64,000 bases of DNA from Klebsiella aerogenes KCTC 2190. GTDB taxonomy: Bacteria; Pseudomonadota; Gammaproteobacteria; Enterobacterales; Enterobacteriaceae. The position numbers were made by a program, and so were the translations under genes. The stretch covers positions 3,658,001-3,722,000 of the forward strand of contig NC_015663.1 in NCBI RefSeq assembly GCF_000215745.1, written 5' to 3'. A model generated the notes under the pieces. That model searched no databases. It was not told where the DNA came from and saw only the letters and a program-made list of their open reading frames with translations. This document shows positions 23,415-33,333 of the stretch, in pieces. Numbering within the stretch: the stretch's first letter is position 1; each line of letters begins with the position of its first letter.

Positions 23415-24215
23415 TTACCAGCCTTTGATGGCATCGCCTTTATAGACTTCCTGCGCTTTATCGGCGACTTCCCTGGTCTGGAAGGCCTCTTTCAGCTCCT
23501 GAATTTTCTTGCTGTCTTTATTATCTTCGCGCGCCACAATCGCATTGACATAAGGTGAATCCGGGCCTTCCATAAACAGGCCATCGCGGGCGGCGGATAA
23601 ACCGACCTGCGCCGAGAAATTAGTGTTGATGATGGCAAGCGTAACGTTCGGGTCGTCGAGCGTACGGGTCAGCTGCGGAGTATCGACTTCGACAATCTTC
23701 AGATGTTTCGGGTTATCAATGATATCCAGCGTAGTGGGCAGATAGCCTACGCCGTCTTTCAACTTGATTAATCCTTGCGCCTGTAACAGCAGCAGGCTGC
23801 GGCCAAGCGTGGTGGTTTCGTTAGAGATAGAGACGGTCGCGCCGTCAGGCAGTTCGCTGATATTTTTGATTTTGCGCGAATAGGCGGCAATCGGGAAGAC
23901 GAACGTTTTACCGACGATGGCGAATTTATAGCCGCGCTCTTTCGACTGCGCCTCGAGATAGGGCAGCGTCTGGAAGGCGTTGGCGTCGACATCCTTATTA
24001 TTTAATGCTTCATTCGGCAGGACGTAATCATTGAAAGAGATAACCTCAACGTCGAGGTTATATTTATCTTTTGCTACCTGCTCTACGACTTTCCAGATAG
24101 CTTCATCCGGGCCGGTATTGATCGCGACTTTAACCTTATTGTTATCGTCCGAAGAGCAGGCGGATAACAGCGCCACCGATGTGGCGATTAACACCGAGCT
24201 TAACAACTTCTTCAT
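23415..24215 (-). CDS. MetQ/NlpA-family substrate-binding lipoprotein (orphan)
   Basis: A 266-aa lipoprotein with lipobox LLSAC (Cys20). It has the NlpA/MetQ fold: VKVAINTGPDEAIWKVVEQV, NDYVLPNEALNNKDVDANAFQ, then NNPK-type core (DIIDNPKHLKIVEVDTPQL) and the SPYVNAIVAREDNKD motif. These bind methionine or related amino acids for the MetNI transporter. No metN or metI is adjacent, and no clear MetJ operator is visible upstream. It is on the strand opposite to btu, so it looks like an insertion. The ligand is unknown; it could also serve a transporter encoded elsewhere. Confidence 0.88.
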   Translation of the reverse strand: MKKLLSSVLIATSVALLSACSSDDNNKVKVAINTGPDEAIWKVVEQVAKDKYNLDVEVISFNDYVLPNEALNNKDVDANAFQTLPYLEAQSKERGYKFAIVGKTFVFPIAAYSRKIKNISELPDGATVSISNETTTLGRSLLLLQAQGLIKLKDGVGYLPTTLDIIDNPKHLKIVEVDTPQLTRTLDDPNVTLAIINTNFSAQVGLSAARDGLFMEGPDSPYVNAIVAREDNKDSKKIQELKEAFQTREVADKAQEVYKGDAIKGW

Positions 24216-24446
24216 CTCTAAAAACTCTCTTAAATTAACAAGTAACGAAACACTATTACATACTTTTCACACTGTACACTGATTTGTCCGTTGCTGATAT
24301 TGAGAGGAATTCATGTTGCCGTCGGCAAGCGTAGCGCTGTCACATCAAGCGACATTTGCCCGCGAATCAAAGTAGAATCAAGCGCGTTGAATCCGCTACA
24401 GTAGATAGGGATCTCCTTAACCTGCATTATTGACTGAGGGAAGGCT

Positions 24447-24998
24447 ATGCAACACGACATTCTTAATACCGAAGTGACGACCATCGATGGCGAAAAAACC
24501 ACCCTGGCGGCGTATGCCGGAAAGGTGCTGCTGATCGTCAACGTGGCCTCATACTGCGGCCTCACGCCGCAGTATGAGCAACTGGAAGCGCTGCAAGAAG
24601 AGTTTGCCCCGCAGGGATTCAGCGTCCTTGGCTTCCCTTGTAATCAGTTTCTCGGCCAGGAGCCGGGCAGCGAAGAAGAGATTAAAACGTTCTGCAGCGT
24701 GACCTACGGCATCACCTTCCCGCTGTTCAGTAAAATTGACGTCAACGGCGAACATCGCGCGCCGCTGTATCAAAAATTGATTGCCGCCGCGCCGAAGGCC
24801 GTCGCGCCGGAAGGGAGCGGTTTCTATGAGCGGATGGCCAGTAAAGGCCGCGCGCCGCTGTACGTTGACGACATCCTGTGGAACTTTGAAAAATTCCTCG
24901 TGGGCCGCGATGGTCAGGTGATTCAGCGTTTCTCGCCGGATATGACGCCGGACGATCCGCAACTGCTGGCTGCGGTAAAAGGAGCATTAGCGCAATAA
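24447..24998 (+). CDS. btuE: Glutathione/thioredoxin peroxidase BtuE
   Basis: A 183-aa GPx-family non-selenium peroxidase that reduces hydrogen peroxide and lipid peroxides. The peroxidatic Cys37 is in [16 protein letters not shown], and the family motifs GFPCNQF and WNFEKFLVG with catalytic Gln and Trp are present. It is not required for B12 uptake despite the locus name. The last base overlaps the btuD start (TAATG), so the two are co-translated. Divergent from the MetQ-type gene. Confidence 0.95.
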   Translation: MQHDILNTEVTTIDGEKTTLAAYAGKVLLIVNVASYCGLTPQYEQLEALQEEFAPQGFSVLGFPCNQFLGQEPGSEEEIKTFCSVTYGITFPLFSKIDVNGEHRAPLYQKLIAAAPKAVAPEGSGFYERMASKGRAPLYVDDILWNFEKFLVGRDGQVIQRFSPDMTPDDPQLLAAVKGALAQ

Positions 24999-25747
24999 TG
25001 CCGTTTTTGATGCAGCTACAGGATGTAGCGGAAGCGGGGCGGTTGTCGCCGTTTACCGCTGACGTGCGGCCCGGAGAGATAGTCCATCTGGTGGGGCCGA
25101 ATGGCGCCGGCAAAAGTACCCTGCTGGCGCGCATGGCCGGGCTGACCAGCGGTCCCGGTTTGATTACGCTTAACCAGCGGGCGCTGGCTCAGTGGCCCGC
25201 AGCGGAGCTTGCCCGCCATCGCGCCTATCTGAGCCAGCAGCAGCTCCCGCCCTTTGCGATGCCGGTGTGGCACTATCTGTCGTTACATATGCAGGATAGC
25301 GCCCCGCAGGAGTTGCTCAACGAGATTGCCGGGCAACTGGGCTTAAGCGATAAGCTGGGGCGCCAGGTCAACCAGATCTCCGGCGGCGAGTGGCAGCGGG
25401 TGCGTCTGGCGGCGGTGATCCTGCAGATTCACCGGCGCGCGAATCCAGCCGGGCAGCTGTTGTTATTGGATGAACCAATGAACAGCCTTGATGTGGCGCA
25501 GCAGGCGGCGCTGGATAACGTGCTGGCGTCGCTGTGCGCGCTGGGGATCGCTATCGTGATGAGCAGCCACGATCTCAACCATACATTGCGTCATGCGCAG
25601 AGGGCGTGGCTCATTTGTAAGGGGCAGATGATTGCCTGCGGGGAAACGTATGAGGTGTTAAGTGAAGAGAATTTGACCGCCGCTTATCATATCTCTTTCC
25701 AGCGGGTGGAAGTCGCGGGTCATCTTATGCTCGTGGCGTCACAGTAG
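24998..25747 (+). CDS. btuD: Vitamin B12 ABC transporter ATPase BtuD
   Basis: A 249-aa ABC ATPase with Walker [10 protein letters not shown] near residue 33, signature [14 protein letters not shown] and Walker B LLLLDEP. It drives cobalamin import through BtuC. The start ATG overlaps the btuE stop. Alignment with E. coli BtuD is full length. btuF is elsewhere on the chromosome, as in E. coli. Confidence 0.95.
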   Translation: MPFLMQLQDVAEAGRLSPFTADVRPGEIVHLVGPNGAGKSTLLARMAGLTSGPGLITLNQRALAQWPAAELARHRAYLSQQQLPPFAMPVWHYLSLHMQDSAPQELLNEIAGQLGLSDKLGRQVNQISGGEWQRVRLAAVILQIHRRANPAGQLLLLDEPMNSLDVAQQAALDNVLASLCALGIAIVMSSHDLNHTLRHAQRAWLICKGQMIACGETYEVLSEENLTAAYHISFQRVEVAGHLMLVASQ

Positions 25748-25828
25748 CGGGTAAGGATCTTGCCTGTAAGCCGCTAAACAGGCTAAATTATTGCAATAAC
25801 AGGACAGGGAACAGAGGAATCGTCTGAG

Positions 25829-26293
25829 ATGCGTGTGTGGTTCATTCTTATTGCGGCGATGGTGCTGGCAGGCTGTAGCAGCCACCGCGCGCCGCCGCCG
25901 AATCCACGGCTGGCTGATTCCATTACCGTGGTAGCCAATCTCAATGAGCAATTGCGCAACTGGCGCGGCGCGCCGTACCGCTATGGCGGCATGACGCCAC
26001 GCGGTGTCGACTGCTCGGGCTTTGTGGTACGCACGTTCCGTGACAAATTCGCCATGCAGCTGCCGCGGGAAACTCGCGAGCAGGCGGAAATCGGCACCCG
26101 TATTGATAAAAGCGATCTGTTGCCCGGCGACCTGGTGTTCTTCAAAACCGGCTCCGGCGAAAGCGGCCTGCACGTCGGTATCTATGATACCGACAATCAA
26201 TTTATTCACGCCTCCACCAGCCAGGGCGTTACCCGCTCGTCGCTGGACAACGTCTACTGGAATAAGAAATTCTGGCAGGCGAGGCGTATTTAA
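25829..26293 (+). CDS. nlpC: NlpC, C40-family peptidoglycan endopeptidase lipoprotein
   Basis: 154 aa with lipobox LAGC (Cys16) and an NlpC/P60 cysteine-peptidase domain. The catalytic residues are visible: Cys62 in VDCSGF, His115 in LHVGIY and the polar third residue His127 in FIHAST. It likely cleaves gamma-D-glutamyl-diaminopimelate bonds in the periplasm. It is 81 nt downstream of btuD and ends at a clear terminator. Confidence 0.94.
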   Translation: MRVWFILIAAMVLAGCSSHRAPPPNPRLADSITVVANLNEQLRNWRGAPYRYGGMTPRGVDCSGFVVRTFRDKFAMQLPRETREQAEIGTRIDKSDLLPGDLVFFKTGSGESGLHVGIYDTDNQFIHASTSQGVTRSSLDNVYWNKKFWQARRI

Positions 26294-26310
26294 CCCGCAT
26301 CTGGCGAGAA

Positions 26311-26333
26311 AAGGGAGCGATGCTCCCTTTTTT
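26311..26333 (+). terminator. Terminator after nlpC
   Basis: Stem AAGGGAGC/GCTCCCTT, 3-nt loop, then a T tract; 17 nt after the nlpC stop. Confidence 0.9.
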
Positions 26334-26405
26334 AATTGCCATAACCCTGCAGTTCGCCCGTGTTAATCCCCTGTTGAAGGCACTACACTGGCAGCAGGAG
26401 GAACC

Positions 26406-27848
26406 ATGACCCTGTCTTTTACTACTCACTGGCGCGATCGGCTGCCGGGTTTTTACACTTCACTGGCGCCCACGCCGCTGGATAACGCGCGTCTCATCTG
26501 GCGCAACACCGCGCTGGCGCAAACGCTGGGCGTCCCGGAGACGATATTTAATCCGCAACATGGGGCGGGCGTCTGGGGAGGCGAAGCGGTGCTGCCAGGG
26601 ATGTCGCCGCTGGCGCAGGTCTACAGCGGCCATCAATTTGGCGCCTGGGCCGGTCAGCTTGGCGACGGGCGCGGCATTTTGCTTGGCGAGCAGCAGTTGC
26701 CGGATGGTCAACGTTTTGACTGGCATCTTAAAGGCGCCGGTCTGACGCCCTATTCGAGAATGGGCGATGGCCGGGCGGTACTGCGCTCGACTATCCGCGA
26801 AAGCCTTGCCAGCGAAGCAATGCATGCGCTGGGGATCCCAACCACCCGCGCGCTGGCGATGGTGACCAGCGACACGCCGGTTTACCGCGAACGCGAAGAA
26901 CGCGGCACCATGCTGATGCGCATCGCCGAAAGCCACGTCCGCTTCGGCCATTTCGAACATTTTTACTATCGTCGCGAAGCGGAAAAAGTGCAGCAGCTGG
27001 CAGATTATGTGATTGAACACCACTGGCCGCAGCTGCAGCAGGAGGCGGATAAGTATATTCTTTGGTTCCGTGACGTTGTCACGCGTACCGCGGAAATGAT
27101 CGCCAGCTGGCAGACTGTTGGCTTTGCCCACGGGGTGATGAATACCGACAATATGTCGATTCTTGGCCTTACCATGGATTATGGTCCGTATGGCTTCCTC
27201 GATGATTTCCAGCCCGGGTTTATCTGCAACCATTCTGATTATCAGGGGCGTTATAGCTTTGATAACCAACCGGCGGTAGGGTTGTGGAACCTGCAGCGTC
27301 TGGCCCAGTCGCTCTCGCCGTTTATCAGCGCCGACGCGCTGAACGCGGCGCTGGATGACTATCAGCCTGCCTTGTTGACCACCTACGGCCGCCGCATGCG
27401 CGACAAACTCGGCTTCTATACTCAGCAAACCGGTGATAACACTCTGCTTGATGGACTGTTCAGCCTGATGGAGCGTGAAGGGAGTGACTACACTCGTACC
27501 TTCCGGATGCTGAGCCAAAGCGAGCAGCACAGCGCGGCATCGCCGCTGCGTGATGAGTTTATCGACCGCGCGGCCTTTGATAGCTGGTTTGCCGACTACC
27601 GGGCGCGGCTGCGCGATGAACAGATCGACGATAGCGAACGCCAGCAGCGGATGCAGGGCGTCAACCCGGCGGTGGTGCTACGCAACTGGCTGGCGCAGCG
27701 GGCGATAGAAAAAGCCGAAGATGGCGACATGGGCGAGCTGGAACGTCTGCATGAAGCCCTCGCGCAGCCGTTCGCCGATCGTACTGATGATTACGCCAAC
27801 CGCCCGCCTGATTGGGGTAAACATCTGGAAGTGAGCTGCTCCAGCTAA
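26406..27848 (+). CDS. selO: Protein adenylyltransferase SelO (YdiU)
   Basis: A 480-aa pseudokinase-fold enzyme that transfers AMP from ATP to Ser/Thr/Tyr of target proteins, implicated in redox homeostasis. Kinase-like landmarks are [20 protein letters not shown] (glycine-rich and Lys region), [20 protein letters not shown] (catalytic loop and DYG motif) and [13 protein letters not shown]. It ends EVSCSS. The cysteine near this end matches the position of selenocysteine in animal SelO. Full length compared with E. coli YdiU. Confidence 0.95.
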   Translation: MTLSFTTHWRDRLPGFYTSLAPTPLDNARLIWRNTALAQTLGVPETIFNPQHGAGVWGGEAVLPGMSPLAQVYSGHQFGAWAGQLGDGRGILLGEQQLPDGQRFDWHLKGAGLTPYSRMGDGRAVLRSTIRESLASEAMHALGIPTTRALAMVTSDTPVYREREERGTMLMRIAESHVRFGHFEHFYYRREAEKVQQLADYVIEHHWPQLQQEADKYILWFRDVVTRTAEMIASWQTVGFAHGVMNTDNMSILGLTMDYGPYGFLDDFQPGFICNHSDYQGRYSFDNQPAVGLWNLQRLAQSLSPFISADALNAALDDYQPALLTTYGRRMRDKLGFYTQQTGDNTLLDGLFSLMEREGSDYTRTFRMLSQSEQHSAASPLRDEFIDRAAFDSWFADYRARLRDEQIDDSERQQRMQGVNPAVVLRNWLAQRAIEKAEDGDMGELERLHEALAQPFADRTDDYANRPPDWGKHLEVSCSS

Positions 27849-27876
27849 CCGTAAAGCCTCGCCATCGCGCGGGGTT

Positions 27877-28065
27877 TTATTTGGTCAAAATTAGCTTACC
27901 GGCGTGGGTCTGGCGCAGCAGATAGCGCTGACCGTCATGTTCGATCACCACGCGACCTTCCGCACCCAACAGCGTCCGGCTGCTGATTTGGCGATCGCTG
28001 GCAAGGGGATAGGGAGCATTGTCTTTCGTTTTCTCAGCTGTGGCAGTGTTATCCATACGCGTCAT
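27877..28065 (-). CDS. hemP: HemP-family hemin uptake protein (YdiE)
   Basis: A 62-aa HemP/HmuP-family protein with the conserved C-terminal block [29 protein letters not shown] (positions about 32-60). Relatives lie in haem-uptake operons and are regulated by iron; the molecular role is unclear. I chose the ATG at 28065 (a second at 28056 is possible). The longer frame to 28125 would run through the Fur box and begin with an unrelated segment. E. coli ydiE has the same position between selO and aroH. Confidence 0.85.
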   Translation of the reverse strand: MTRMDNTATAEKTKDNAPYPLASDRQISSRTLLGAEGRVVIEHDGQRYLLRQTHAGKLILTK

Positions 28066-28091
28066 AGCACCAAAATAAAAATAAAAGCAAC

Positions 28092-28107
28092 AATGATAAT
28101 CATTATC
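28092..28107. promoter_or_regulatory. Fur box upstream of hemP
   Basis: AATGATAATCATTATC, a full match to the core of the Fur consensus, lies 27 nt upstream of the hemP start on the minus strand. Repression by Fe-Fur is the direct reading. Confidence 0.9.
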
Positions 28108-28198
28108 AGTAATGTTAATTTTCACGGCAAGCCTTTTTTGTTGTGGCTTACCATTTCAGGTAGTTATTGCGCAGAGGATGAACGGCGAGCGGTGAAAT

Positions 28199-28218
28199 CC
28201 CGCCGCGAGCGCGGCGGG
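28199..28218 (-). terminator. Probable terminator after aroH
   Basis: GC-rich perfect stem CCCGCCGC/GCGGCGGG with loop GAGC, 9 nt after the aroH stop. On the minus strand only a short ATTT tail follows, so it is a strong hairpin with a weak tail. Confidence 0.65.
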
Positions 28219-28226
28219 GGGAGGGA

Positions 28227-29273
28227 TTACAACCGTGTAGCGGTGGCTGCAGCCAGTTCAGCGAGCATTTTTTCGCTATCTTCCCAGCTCAGGCACGGGT
28301 CGGTAATCGACTGGCCCCAGATCAGCGGCTGACCGGGGATCACTTTTTGCGTCCCTTCGGCGAGGAAGCTCTCCGCCATGATCCCGGCAATGGCGGTGGA
28401 GCCCTCGCGGATCTGCTGGCAGATATTGGCGCACACTTCCAGTTGACGGCGATGCTGCTTCTGACAATTGCCATGGCTGAAGTCGACGACCAGTTGCTCA
28501 GGGAGATCGAATTCGCGTAGCGCTTCGCCGGCGGCGGCGATATCCGCAGCATGATAATTTGGCCGTTTACCGCCGCGCATAATGATATGGCCGTACGGGT
28601 TACCGCTGGTCTGGTAGATGGTCATCTGGCCCTGTTTATCCGGTGACAGGAACATATGGCTGGCGCGCGAGGCGCGTATCGCGTCGACCGCGATACGGGT
28701 GTTGCCGTCGGTTCCGTTTTTAAAACCAACCGGGCAGGAGAGCGCCGAGGCCATCTCGCGGTGGATTTGGCTTTCGGTGGTGCGCGCGCCGATGGCGCCC
28801 CAGCTAATCAGATCGGCGATAAACTGCCCGGTCACCATATCCAGGAATTCGGTGGCGGTTGGGATACCCAGCTCGTTGATCTGCAGCAGCAGACGACGCG
28901 CCAGTTCGATACCGTGATTGACCCGGTAGCTGCCGTTGAGATCGGGGTCGGAAATAAGACCTTTCCAGCCCACGACGGTGCGCGGTTTTTCGAAATAGGT
29001 GCGCATGACAATTTCCAGCTGCGGCTGGTAACGTTCGCGCATGCCCTGCAGGCGGCGCGCATATTCCAGCGCCGCTTCAGGGTCGTGAATGGAGCAGGGG
29101 CCGATAATTACCAGCAGGCGGCGGTCTTCGCCGTTGAGGATTTTTTCAATCCGCCGGCGGGAGGCGGAGACGTGGGCGGCAACCTCGGCCGACACGGGAT
29201 GGCGCTGCGCCAGTTCCGCGGGCGTTACCAGGCTTTCAATGCGCGCGGTACGCAATTCGTCTGTTTTATTCAT
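28227..29273 (-). CDS. aroH: DAHP synthase, tryptophan-sensitive
   Basis: Condenses PEP and erythrose-4-phosphate to DAHP, the first step of the shikimate pathway. 348 aa, class I. The IIGPCSIHDPEAALEYA, MRTYFEKPRTVVGWKGLI, SWGAIGARTTESQIHRE and DFSHGNCQKQHRRQ motifs hold the active-site lysines, metal cysteine and histidine. The closest match is AroH rather than AroF/AroG (start MNKTDELRTARIESL). The longer frame to 29369 has no match. A TrpR-type operator lies upstream at 29415-29436. Confidence 0.95.
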   Translation of the reverse strand: MNKTDELRTARIESLVTPAELAQRHPVSAEVAAHVSASRRRIEKILNGEDRRLLVIIGPCSIHDPEAALEYARRLQGMRERYQPQLEIVMRTYFEKPRTVVGWKGLISDPDLNGSYRVNHGIELARRLLLQINELGIPTATEFLDMVTGQFIADLISWGAIGARTTESQIHREMASALSCPVGFKNGTDGNTRIAVDAIRASRASHMFLSPDKQGQMTIYQTSGNPYGHIIMRGGKRPNYHAADIAAAGEALREFDLPEQLVVDFSHGNCQKQHRRQLEVCANICQQIREGSTAIAGIMAESFLAEGTQKVIPGQPLIWGQSITDPCLSWEDSEKMLAELAAATATRL

Positions 29274-29414
29274 TGGGGTCTCAAAAATCTGTTTCTTCCG
29301 CGGCGAAAATGCCGGGAAGTGATGCGCATCACGATAAACCAATCCCTGCTTATTGCAAGAGCAGGGCATGATCCTGTATAGGCCACGAGCGATAGCATAA
29401 ACAAATTTTCAATA

Positions 29415-29436
29415 ATGTACTAGTGTATTAGTACAT
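29415..29436. promoter_or_regulatory. TrpR operator of aroH
   Basis: Inverted repeat ATGTACTA/TAGTACAT separated by GTGTAT, containing the TrpR consensus half site GTACTAG. It lies about 140 nt upstream of aroH and overlaps the last codons and the TAA stop of ppsR. It resembles the E. coli aroH operator, so tryptophan-dependent repression is expected. Confidence 0.88.
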
Positions 29437-30261
29437 CCTGCGATTCAGCCCCATGATATCCATGATTTTGGTGGCAATTTCCTCTACCGAATAGTTGGTG
29501 CTGTTGAGGCAGGGGATCTTGTTTTTGCGGTACAACGCTTCGACTTCGGTCACTTCCATGCGGCACTGGCGCAACGAGGCGTAGCGGCTATTTTCCCGGC
29601 GCTCTTCGCGGATTGCCGCCAGTCGCTCCGGGTTAATCGTCAGGCCGAACATCTTGTGCTGCAGCGGCTTTAACGAGGCCGGGAGAACCAGATTGTCCAT
29701 ATCGTCGGCGATAAAAGGGTAGTTAGCGGCGCGAATACCGTATTGCATGGCCAGATACAGGCTGGTCGGCGTTTTGCCGCAGCGCGAAACGCCAAGCAGG
29801 ATCACCTGCGCCTGATCGAGATTGCGCAGCGAGATGCCATCATCGTGGGCAAGCGTGTAATCGATGGCGGCGATACGCGCATCGTATTTAATCAGGTTAC
29901 CGGGATTCAGGCCATGGGTGCGGTGAGCCACCGGCGTGGGATCCAGATGTAATTCTTGCTGCAGCGGGGCTACCAGCGCCTGCACGATATCCTGACAAAA
30001 CCCCTCGCTTTGCAAAATAATGTCGCGAATTTCGGGGATAACGATGGAATAGAAGACCAGCGGCCGGATGCCGGTTTGTTGAAAAATGGCATCGATTTGC
30101 TCTTTAACCGCCCGGGCGCGGCTGACGTTTTCGACGAACGGCAGGGTTACGCTACTGATAGCCACCGGGAATTGCGACATTACCGCATGGCCTAAAACTT
30201 CCGCCGTAATAGCGGTACCGTCAGAAATATAAAATACGTGGCGATCTACAGCACTGTCCAT
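29428..30261 (-). CDS. ppsR: PEP synthase regulatory protein (bifunctional kinase/phosphorylase)
   Basis: A 277-aa DUF299-family enzyme that inactivates PEP synthase by ADP-dependent phosphorylation and reactivates it by Pi-dependent dephosphorylation. The P-loop is [13 protein letters not shown] near residue 153, and the N-terminal [13 protein letters not shown] block is conserved. Start [10 protein letters not shown] at 30261 by comparison with E. coli YdiA; another ATG three codons upstream (30270) is possible. Divergent from its target gene ppsA. Confidence 0.95.
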   Translation of the reverse strand: MDSAVDRHVFYISDGTAITAEVLGHAVMSQFPVAISSVTLPFVENVSRARAVKEQIDAIFQQTGIRPLVFYSIVIPEIRDIILQSEGFCQDIVQALVAPLQQELHLDPTPVAHRTHGLNPGNLIKYDARIAAIDYTLAHDDGISLRNLDQAQVILLGVSRCGKTPTSLYLAMQYGIRAANYPFIADDMDNLVLPASLKPLQHKMFGLTINPERLAAIREERRENSRYASLRQCRMEVTEVEALYRKNKIPCLNSTNYSVEEIATKIMDIMGLNRRMY

Positions 30262-30482
30262 TTTGACCATCCGGTATAATTATCTAAAAGCAGAGTAAAT
30301 TTAAGCACAGAGTTTTAACCTTTGTCTCACTTAAAAAAATGAAACGCTATTTTTGTTTTTAATGAAATGGCAGGTCCAGTTTCTGATTTTGCCCATTATT
30401 TGTATTAAATATCAATAGAGTTCATTTTAATCATAGAGTTAGACAATTCTGGAAAACAATCCGAAAAACAGAAAATTAATTT

Positions 30483-30498
30483 GCTTGAACGATTCACC
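30483..30498. promoter_or_regulatory. Cra (FruR) site in the ppsR-ppsA intergenic region
   Basis: GCTTGAACGATTCACC, close to the Cra consensus TGAAACGATTCA and to the known E. coli ppsA site, about 95-110 nt before ppsA. Cra activates ppsA under gluconeogenic growth. The rest of this 330-nt region is AT-rich and shows no gene. Confidence 0.8.
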
Positions 30499-30591
30499 GT
30501 TTTTTTCAGCGGCATAAATATGTCAGGATGAATACCGTAGTCGATCGTGTGTTTTCTATAATTTGTATTAAATCACAAAAGGATTGTCTCG

Positions 30592-32970
30592 ATGTCCAAC
30601 AATGGCTCGTCACCGCTGGTGCTTTGGTATAACCAACTCGGCATGAATGATGTAGACAGAGTTGGGGGCAAAAATGCCTCCCTTGGTGAAATGATTACTA
30701 ACCTGTCCGGTATGGGTGTCTCCGTACCAAACGGGTTCGCCACCACCGCTGATGCTTTCGATCAGTTCCTGGACCAAAGCGGTGTTAACCAGCGCATTTA
30801 TGCACTGCTGGATGAAACCGACATTGACGACGTTTCCGCATTAGCGAAAGCGGGCGCGCAGATCCGTCAGTGGATCATCGACACCCCCTTCCAGAGCGAA
30901 CTGGAAAACGCGATTCGCGAAGCTTATGACCTGCTGTCCGCCGATGACGCCGAGGCCTCGTTCGCCGTGCGCTCTTCCGCGACGGCGGAAGATATGCCGG
31001 ATGCTTCCTTCGCCGGTCAGCAAGAGACATTCCTCAACGTGCAGGGCTTTGACGCCGTGCTCGTTGCCGTGAAGCACGTATTCGCTTCACTGTTTAACGA
31101 TCGCGCGATCTCCTATCGCGTGCATCAGGGTTACGATCACCGCGGCGTGGCGCTATCCGCCGGGGTGCAGAGGATGGTGCGCTCCGACCTGGCCTCCTCC
31201 GGCGTGATGTTCTCCATCGATACCGAGTCCGGTTTCGACCAGGTGGTGTTTATCACCTCGGCGTGGGGGCTCGGCGAGATGGTGGTGCAGGGCGCGGTGA
31301 ACCCGGACGAATTTTACGTCCATAAACCGACCCTGGCGGCTAATCGCCCGGCTATCGTGCGCCGTACCATGGGGTCGAAAAAAATCCGCATGGTTTATGC
31401 GCCGACTCAGGAACACGGCAAGCAGGTGCGCATTGAAGATGTGCCGCAGGCGCAGCGCGATGTTTTCTCGTTAACCAACGAGGAAGTGGAAGAGCTGGCG
31501 AAGCAGGCGGTGCAGATCGAGAAGCACTACGGTCGCCCAATGGATATCGAGTGGGCGAAAGATGGCCATACCGGTAAGCTGTTTATCGTCCAGGCGCGCC
31601 CGGAAACCGTCCGTTCGCGCGGTCAGGTGATGGAGCGTTATACGCTGCATGCCCAGGGGCAGATCATTGCCGAAGGGCGAGCTATCGGCCACCGTATCGG
31701 CGCCGGCCCGGTCAAGGTTATTCACGATATCAGTGAGATGAACCGCATCGAGCCTGGCGACGTGCTGGTCACCGACATGACCGACCCGGATTGGGAACCG
31801 ATCATGAAGAAAGCCTCGGCGATCGTCACCAACCGCGGCGGCCGTACCTGCCACGCGGCGATTATCGCCCGTGAGCTGGGCATCCCGGCGGTGGTCGGCT
31901 GCGGCGATGCGACCGATCGCATCCAGGAAAACCAGAATGTCACCGTTTCCTGCGCTGAAGGCGACACCGGCTATGTCTACGCGGAGCTACTGGACTTCAG
32001 CGTGAAGAGCTCAAGCGTTGGCGAGATGCCAAACCTGCCGCTGAAGGTGATGATGAACGTCGGCAACCCGGATCGCGCCTTTGACTTCGCCTGCCTGCCG
32101 AATGAAGGCGTGGGCCTGGCGCGTCTGGAATTCATCATCAACCGCATGATTGGCGTTCACCCGCGTGCGCTGTTGGAGTTTGACGACCAGGAGCCGGGCC
32201 TGCAGAACGAAATCCGCGAGCTGATGAAAGGCTACGACTCACCGAGAGAGTTCTACGTTGGCCGCCTGACCGAAGGGATCGCTACCCTTGGCGCCGCCTT
32301 CTACCCGAAACGGGTGATCGTGCGTTTGTCCGACTTCAAATCTAACGAGTACGCCAACCTGGTGGGCGGCGAGCGTTACGAGCCGGAAGAAGAGAACCCG
32401 ATGCTCGGATTCCGCGGCGCCGGACGCTACGTTTCAGAAAGCTTCCGCGATTGCTTCGCTCTGGAGTGTGAAGCCATGAAACGCGTGCGTAACGACATGG
32501 GCCTGACCAACGTGGAAGTGATGGTGCCATTCGTACGTACCGTGGCGCAGGCGAAAGCGGTGGTCGAAGAGCTGGAACGTCAGGGACTGAAGCGCGGCGA
32601 GAACGGGTTGAAGATCATTATGATGTGCGAAATCCCGTCGAACGCGCTGCTGGCGGAGCAGTTCCTCGAGTACTTCGATGGCTTCTCGATTGGCTCGAAC
32701 GACATGACGCAGCTGGCGCTGGGCCTCGATCGCGACTCCGGCGTCGTGTCTGAGCTGTTTGATGAACGCAACGACGCGGTGAAAGCGCTGCTGTCGATGG
32801 CCATCCGCGCGGCGAAAAAACAGGGCAAATACGTGGGCATCTGCGGCCAGGGGCCGTCCGACCACGAAGACTTTGCCGCCTGGCTGATGGAAGAGGGGAT
32901 CGATAGCCTGTCCCTGAACCCGGATACCGTGGTGCAAACCTGGTTAGGTCTGGCTGAACTGAATAAATAA
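30592..32970 (+). CDS. ppsA: Phosphoenolpyruvate synthase
   Basis: Converts pyruvate, ATP and water to PEP, AMP and Pi for gluconeogenesis. 792 aa, as in E. coli. The N-terminal ATP-grasp domain has [20 protein letters not shown]. The central swivelling domain carries the phospho-accepting histidine in [21 protein letters not shown], and the PEP-binding TIM barrel ends with [19 protein letters not shown]. The regulatory threonine beside the histidine, the target of PpsR, is present. Confidence 0.97.
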   Translation: MSNNGSSPLVLWYNQLGMNDVDRVGGKNASLGEMITNLSGMGVSVPNGFATTADAFDQFLDQSGVNQRIYALLDETDIDDVSALAKAGAQIRQWIIDTPFQSELENAIREAYDLLSADDAEASFAVRSSATAEDMPDASFAGQQETFLNVQGFDAVLVAVKHVFASLFNDRAISYRVHQGYDHRGVALSAGVQRMVRSDLASSGVMFSIDTESGFDQVVFITSAWGLGEMVVQGAVNPDEFYVHKPTLAANRPAIVRRTMGSKKIRMVYAPTQEHGKQVRIEDVPQAQRDVFSLTNEEVEELAKQAVQIEKHYGRPMDIEWAKDGHTGKLFIVQARPETVRSRGQVMERYTLHAQGQIIAEGRAIGHRIGAGPVKVIHDISEMNRIEPGDVLVTDMTDPDWEPIMKKASAIVTNRGGRTCHAAIIARELGIPAVVGCGDATDRIQENQNVTVSCAEGDTGYVYAELLDFSVKSSSVGEMPNLPLKVMMNVGNPDRAFDFACLPNEGVGLARLEFIINRMIGVHPRALLEFDDQEPGLQNEIRELMKGYDSPREFYVGRLTEGIATLGAAFYPKRVIVRLSDFKSNEYANLVGGERYEPEEENPMLGFRGAGRYVSESFRDCFALECEAMKRVRNDMGLTNVEVMVPFVRTVAQAKAVVEELERQGLKRGENGLKIIMMCEIPSNALLAEQFLEYFDGFSIGSNDMTQLALGLDRDSGVVSELFDERNDAVKALLSMAIRAAKKQGKYVGICGQGPSDHEDFAAWLMEEGIDSLSLNPDTVVQTWLGLAELNK

Positions 32971-32989
32971 GTTCAACGCGGATAGCCCA

Positions 32990-33020
32990 ATCCCTGGCAG
33001 AGATGCCGGGGATTTTTTTT
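32990..33020 (+). terminator. Terminator after ppsA
   Basis: Nine-bp stem ATCCCTGGC/GCCGGGGAT (one G-T pair), loop AGAGAT and an eight-T tract. Confidence 0.9.
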
Positions 33021-33057
33021 GCCTTCAGCAACGTTTCGCGATGGTTGGTTTTGACGT

Positions 33058-33163
33058 AAAAAAAAGCCCATCGTGGGAGATGGGCAAAGACTACACACAG
33101 CAATTCGTTGTTTCACTCAGGGGATTTCCATGCTTATAAATCAATATCTTGATCTATAACCGT
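33058..33163 (-). ncRNA. rprA: RprA small regulatory RNA
   Basis: A 106-nt Hfq-dependent small RNA that frees the rpoS leader for translation. Read on the minus strand it starts ACGGTTATAGATCAAGATAT and runs through the conserved CCCCTGAGTGAAACAACGAA segment. It ends in the terminator CCCATCTCCCACGATGGG plus eight T. It differs from E. coli RprA in only a few positions near the 5' stem. As in E. coli it is next to ydiK. The -10-like TACTAT and an RcsB-type box lie upstream. Confidence 0.94.
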
Positions 33164-33198
33164 GGGCTAATAGTAGGCATCAGGGCTGTTGGCGTCGA

Positions 33199-33212
33199 TC
33201 GGATTCTTCTCA
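33199..33212 (-). promoter_or_regulatory. Probable RcsB box upstream of rprA
   Basis: On the minus strand TGAGAAGAATCCGA, resembling the RcsB consensus (TAAGAATAATCCTA). It is centred about 42 nt before the RprA start, the usual activating position. E. coli rprA is RcsB-activated. Confidence 0.65.
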
Positions 33213-33309
33213 ATAGTTAAATCAGTGTGAAGAATATGAGAGGTAAATATCGAGCTGGAACATGAATATGCCGGAAGTGGCGGGGGATTGATAAATTTAG
33301 CTTAAGTTT

Positions 33310-33330
33310 AAGGCGGGTTTCCCCGCCTTT
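33310..33330 (-). terminator. Hairpin after ydiK
   Basis: Stem AAGGCGGG/CCCGCCTT with a 4-nt loop, 4 nt downstream of the ydiK stop on the minus strand; the T-rich tail is weak. Confidence 0.7.
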
Positions 33331-33333
33331 CGG

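Noticed and set aside
26460..27530. Minus-strand ORF (356 aa) opposite selO
   Set aside because: Shadow of selO without start signals.
28066..28125. Longer HemP start
   Set aside because: Would translate through the Fur box; the extension has no similarity.
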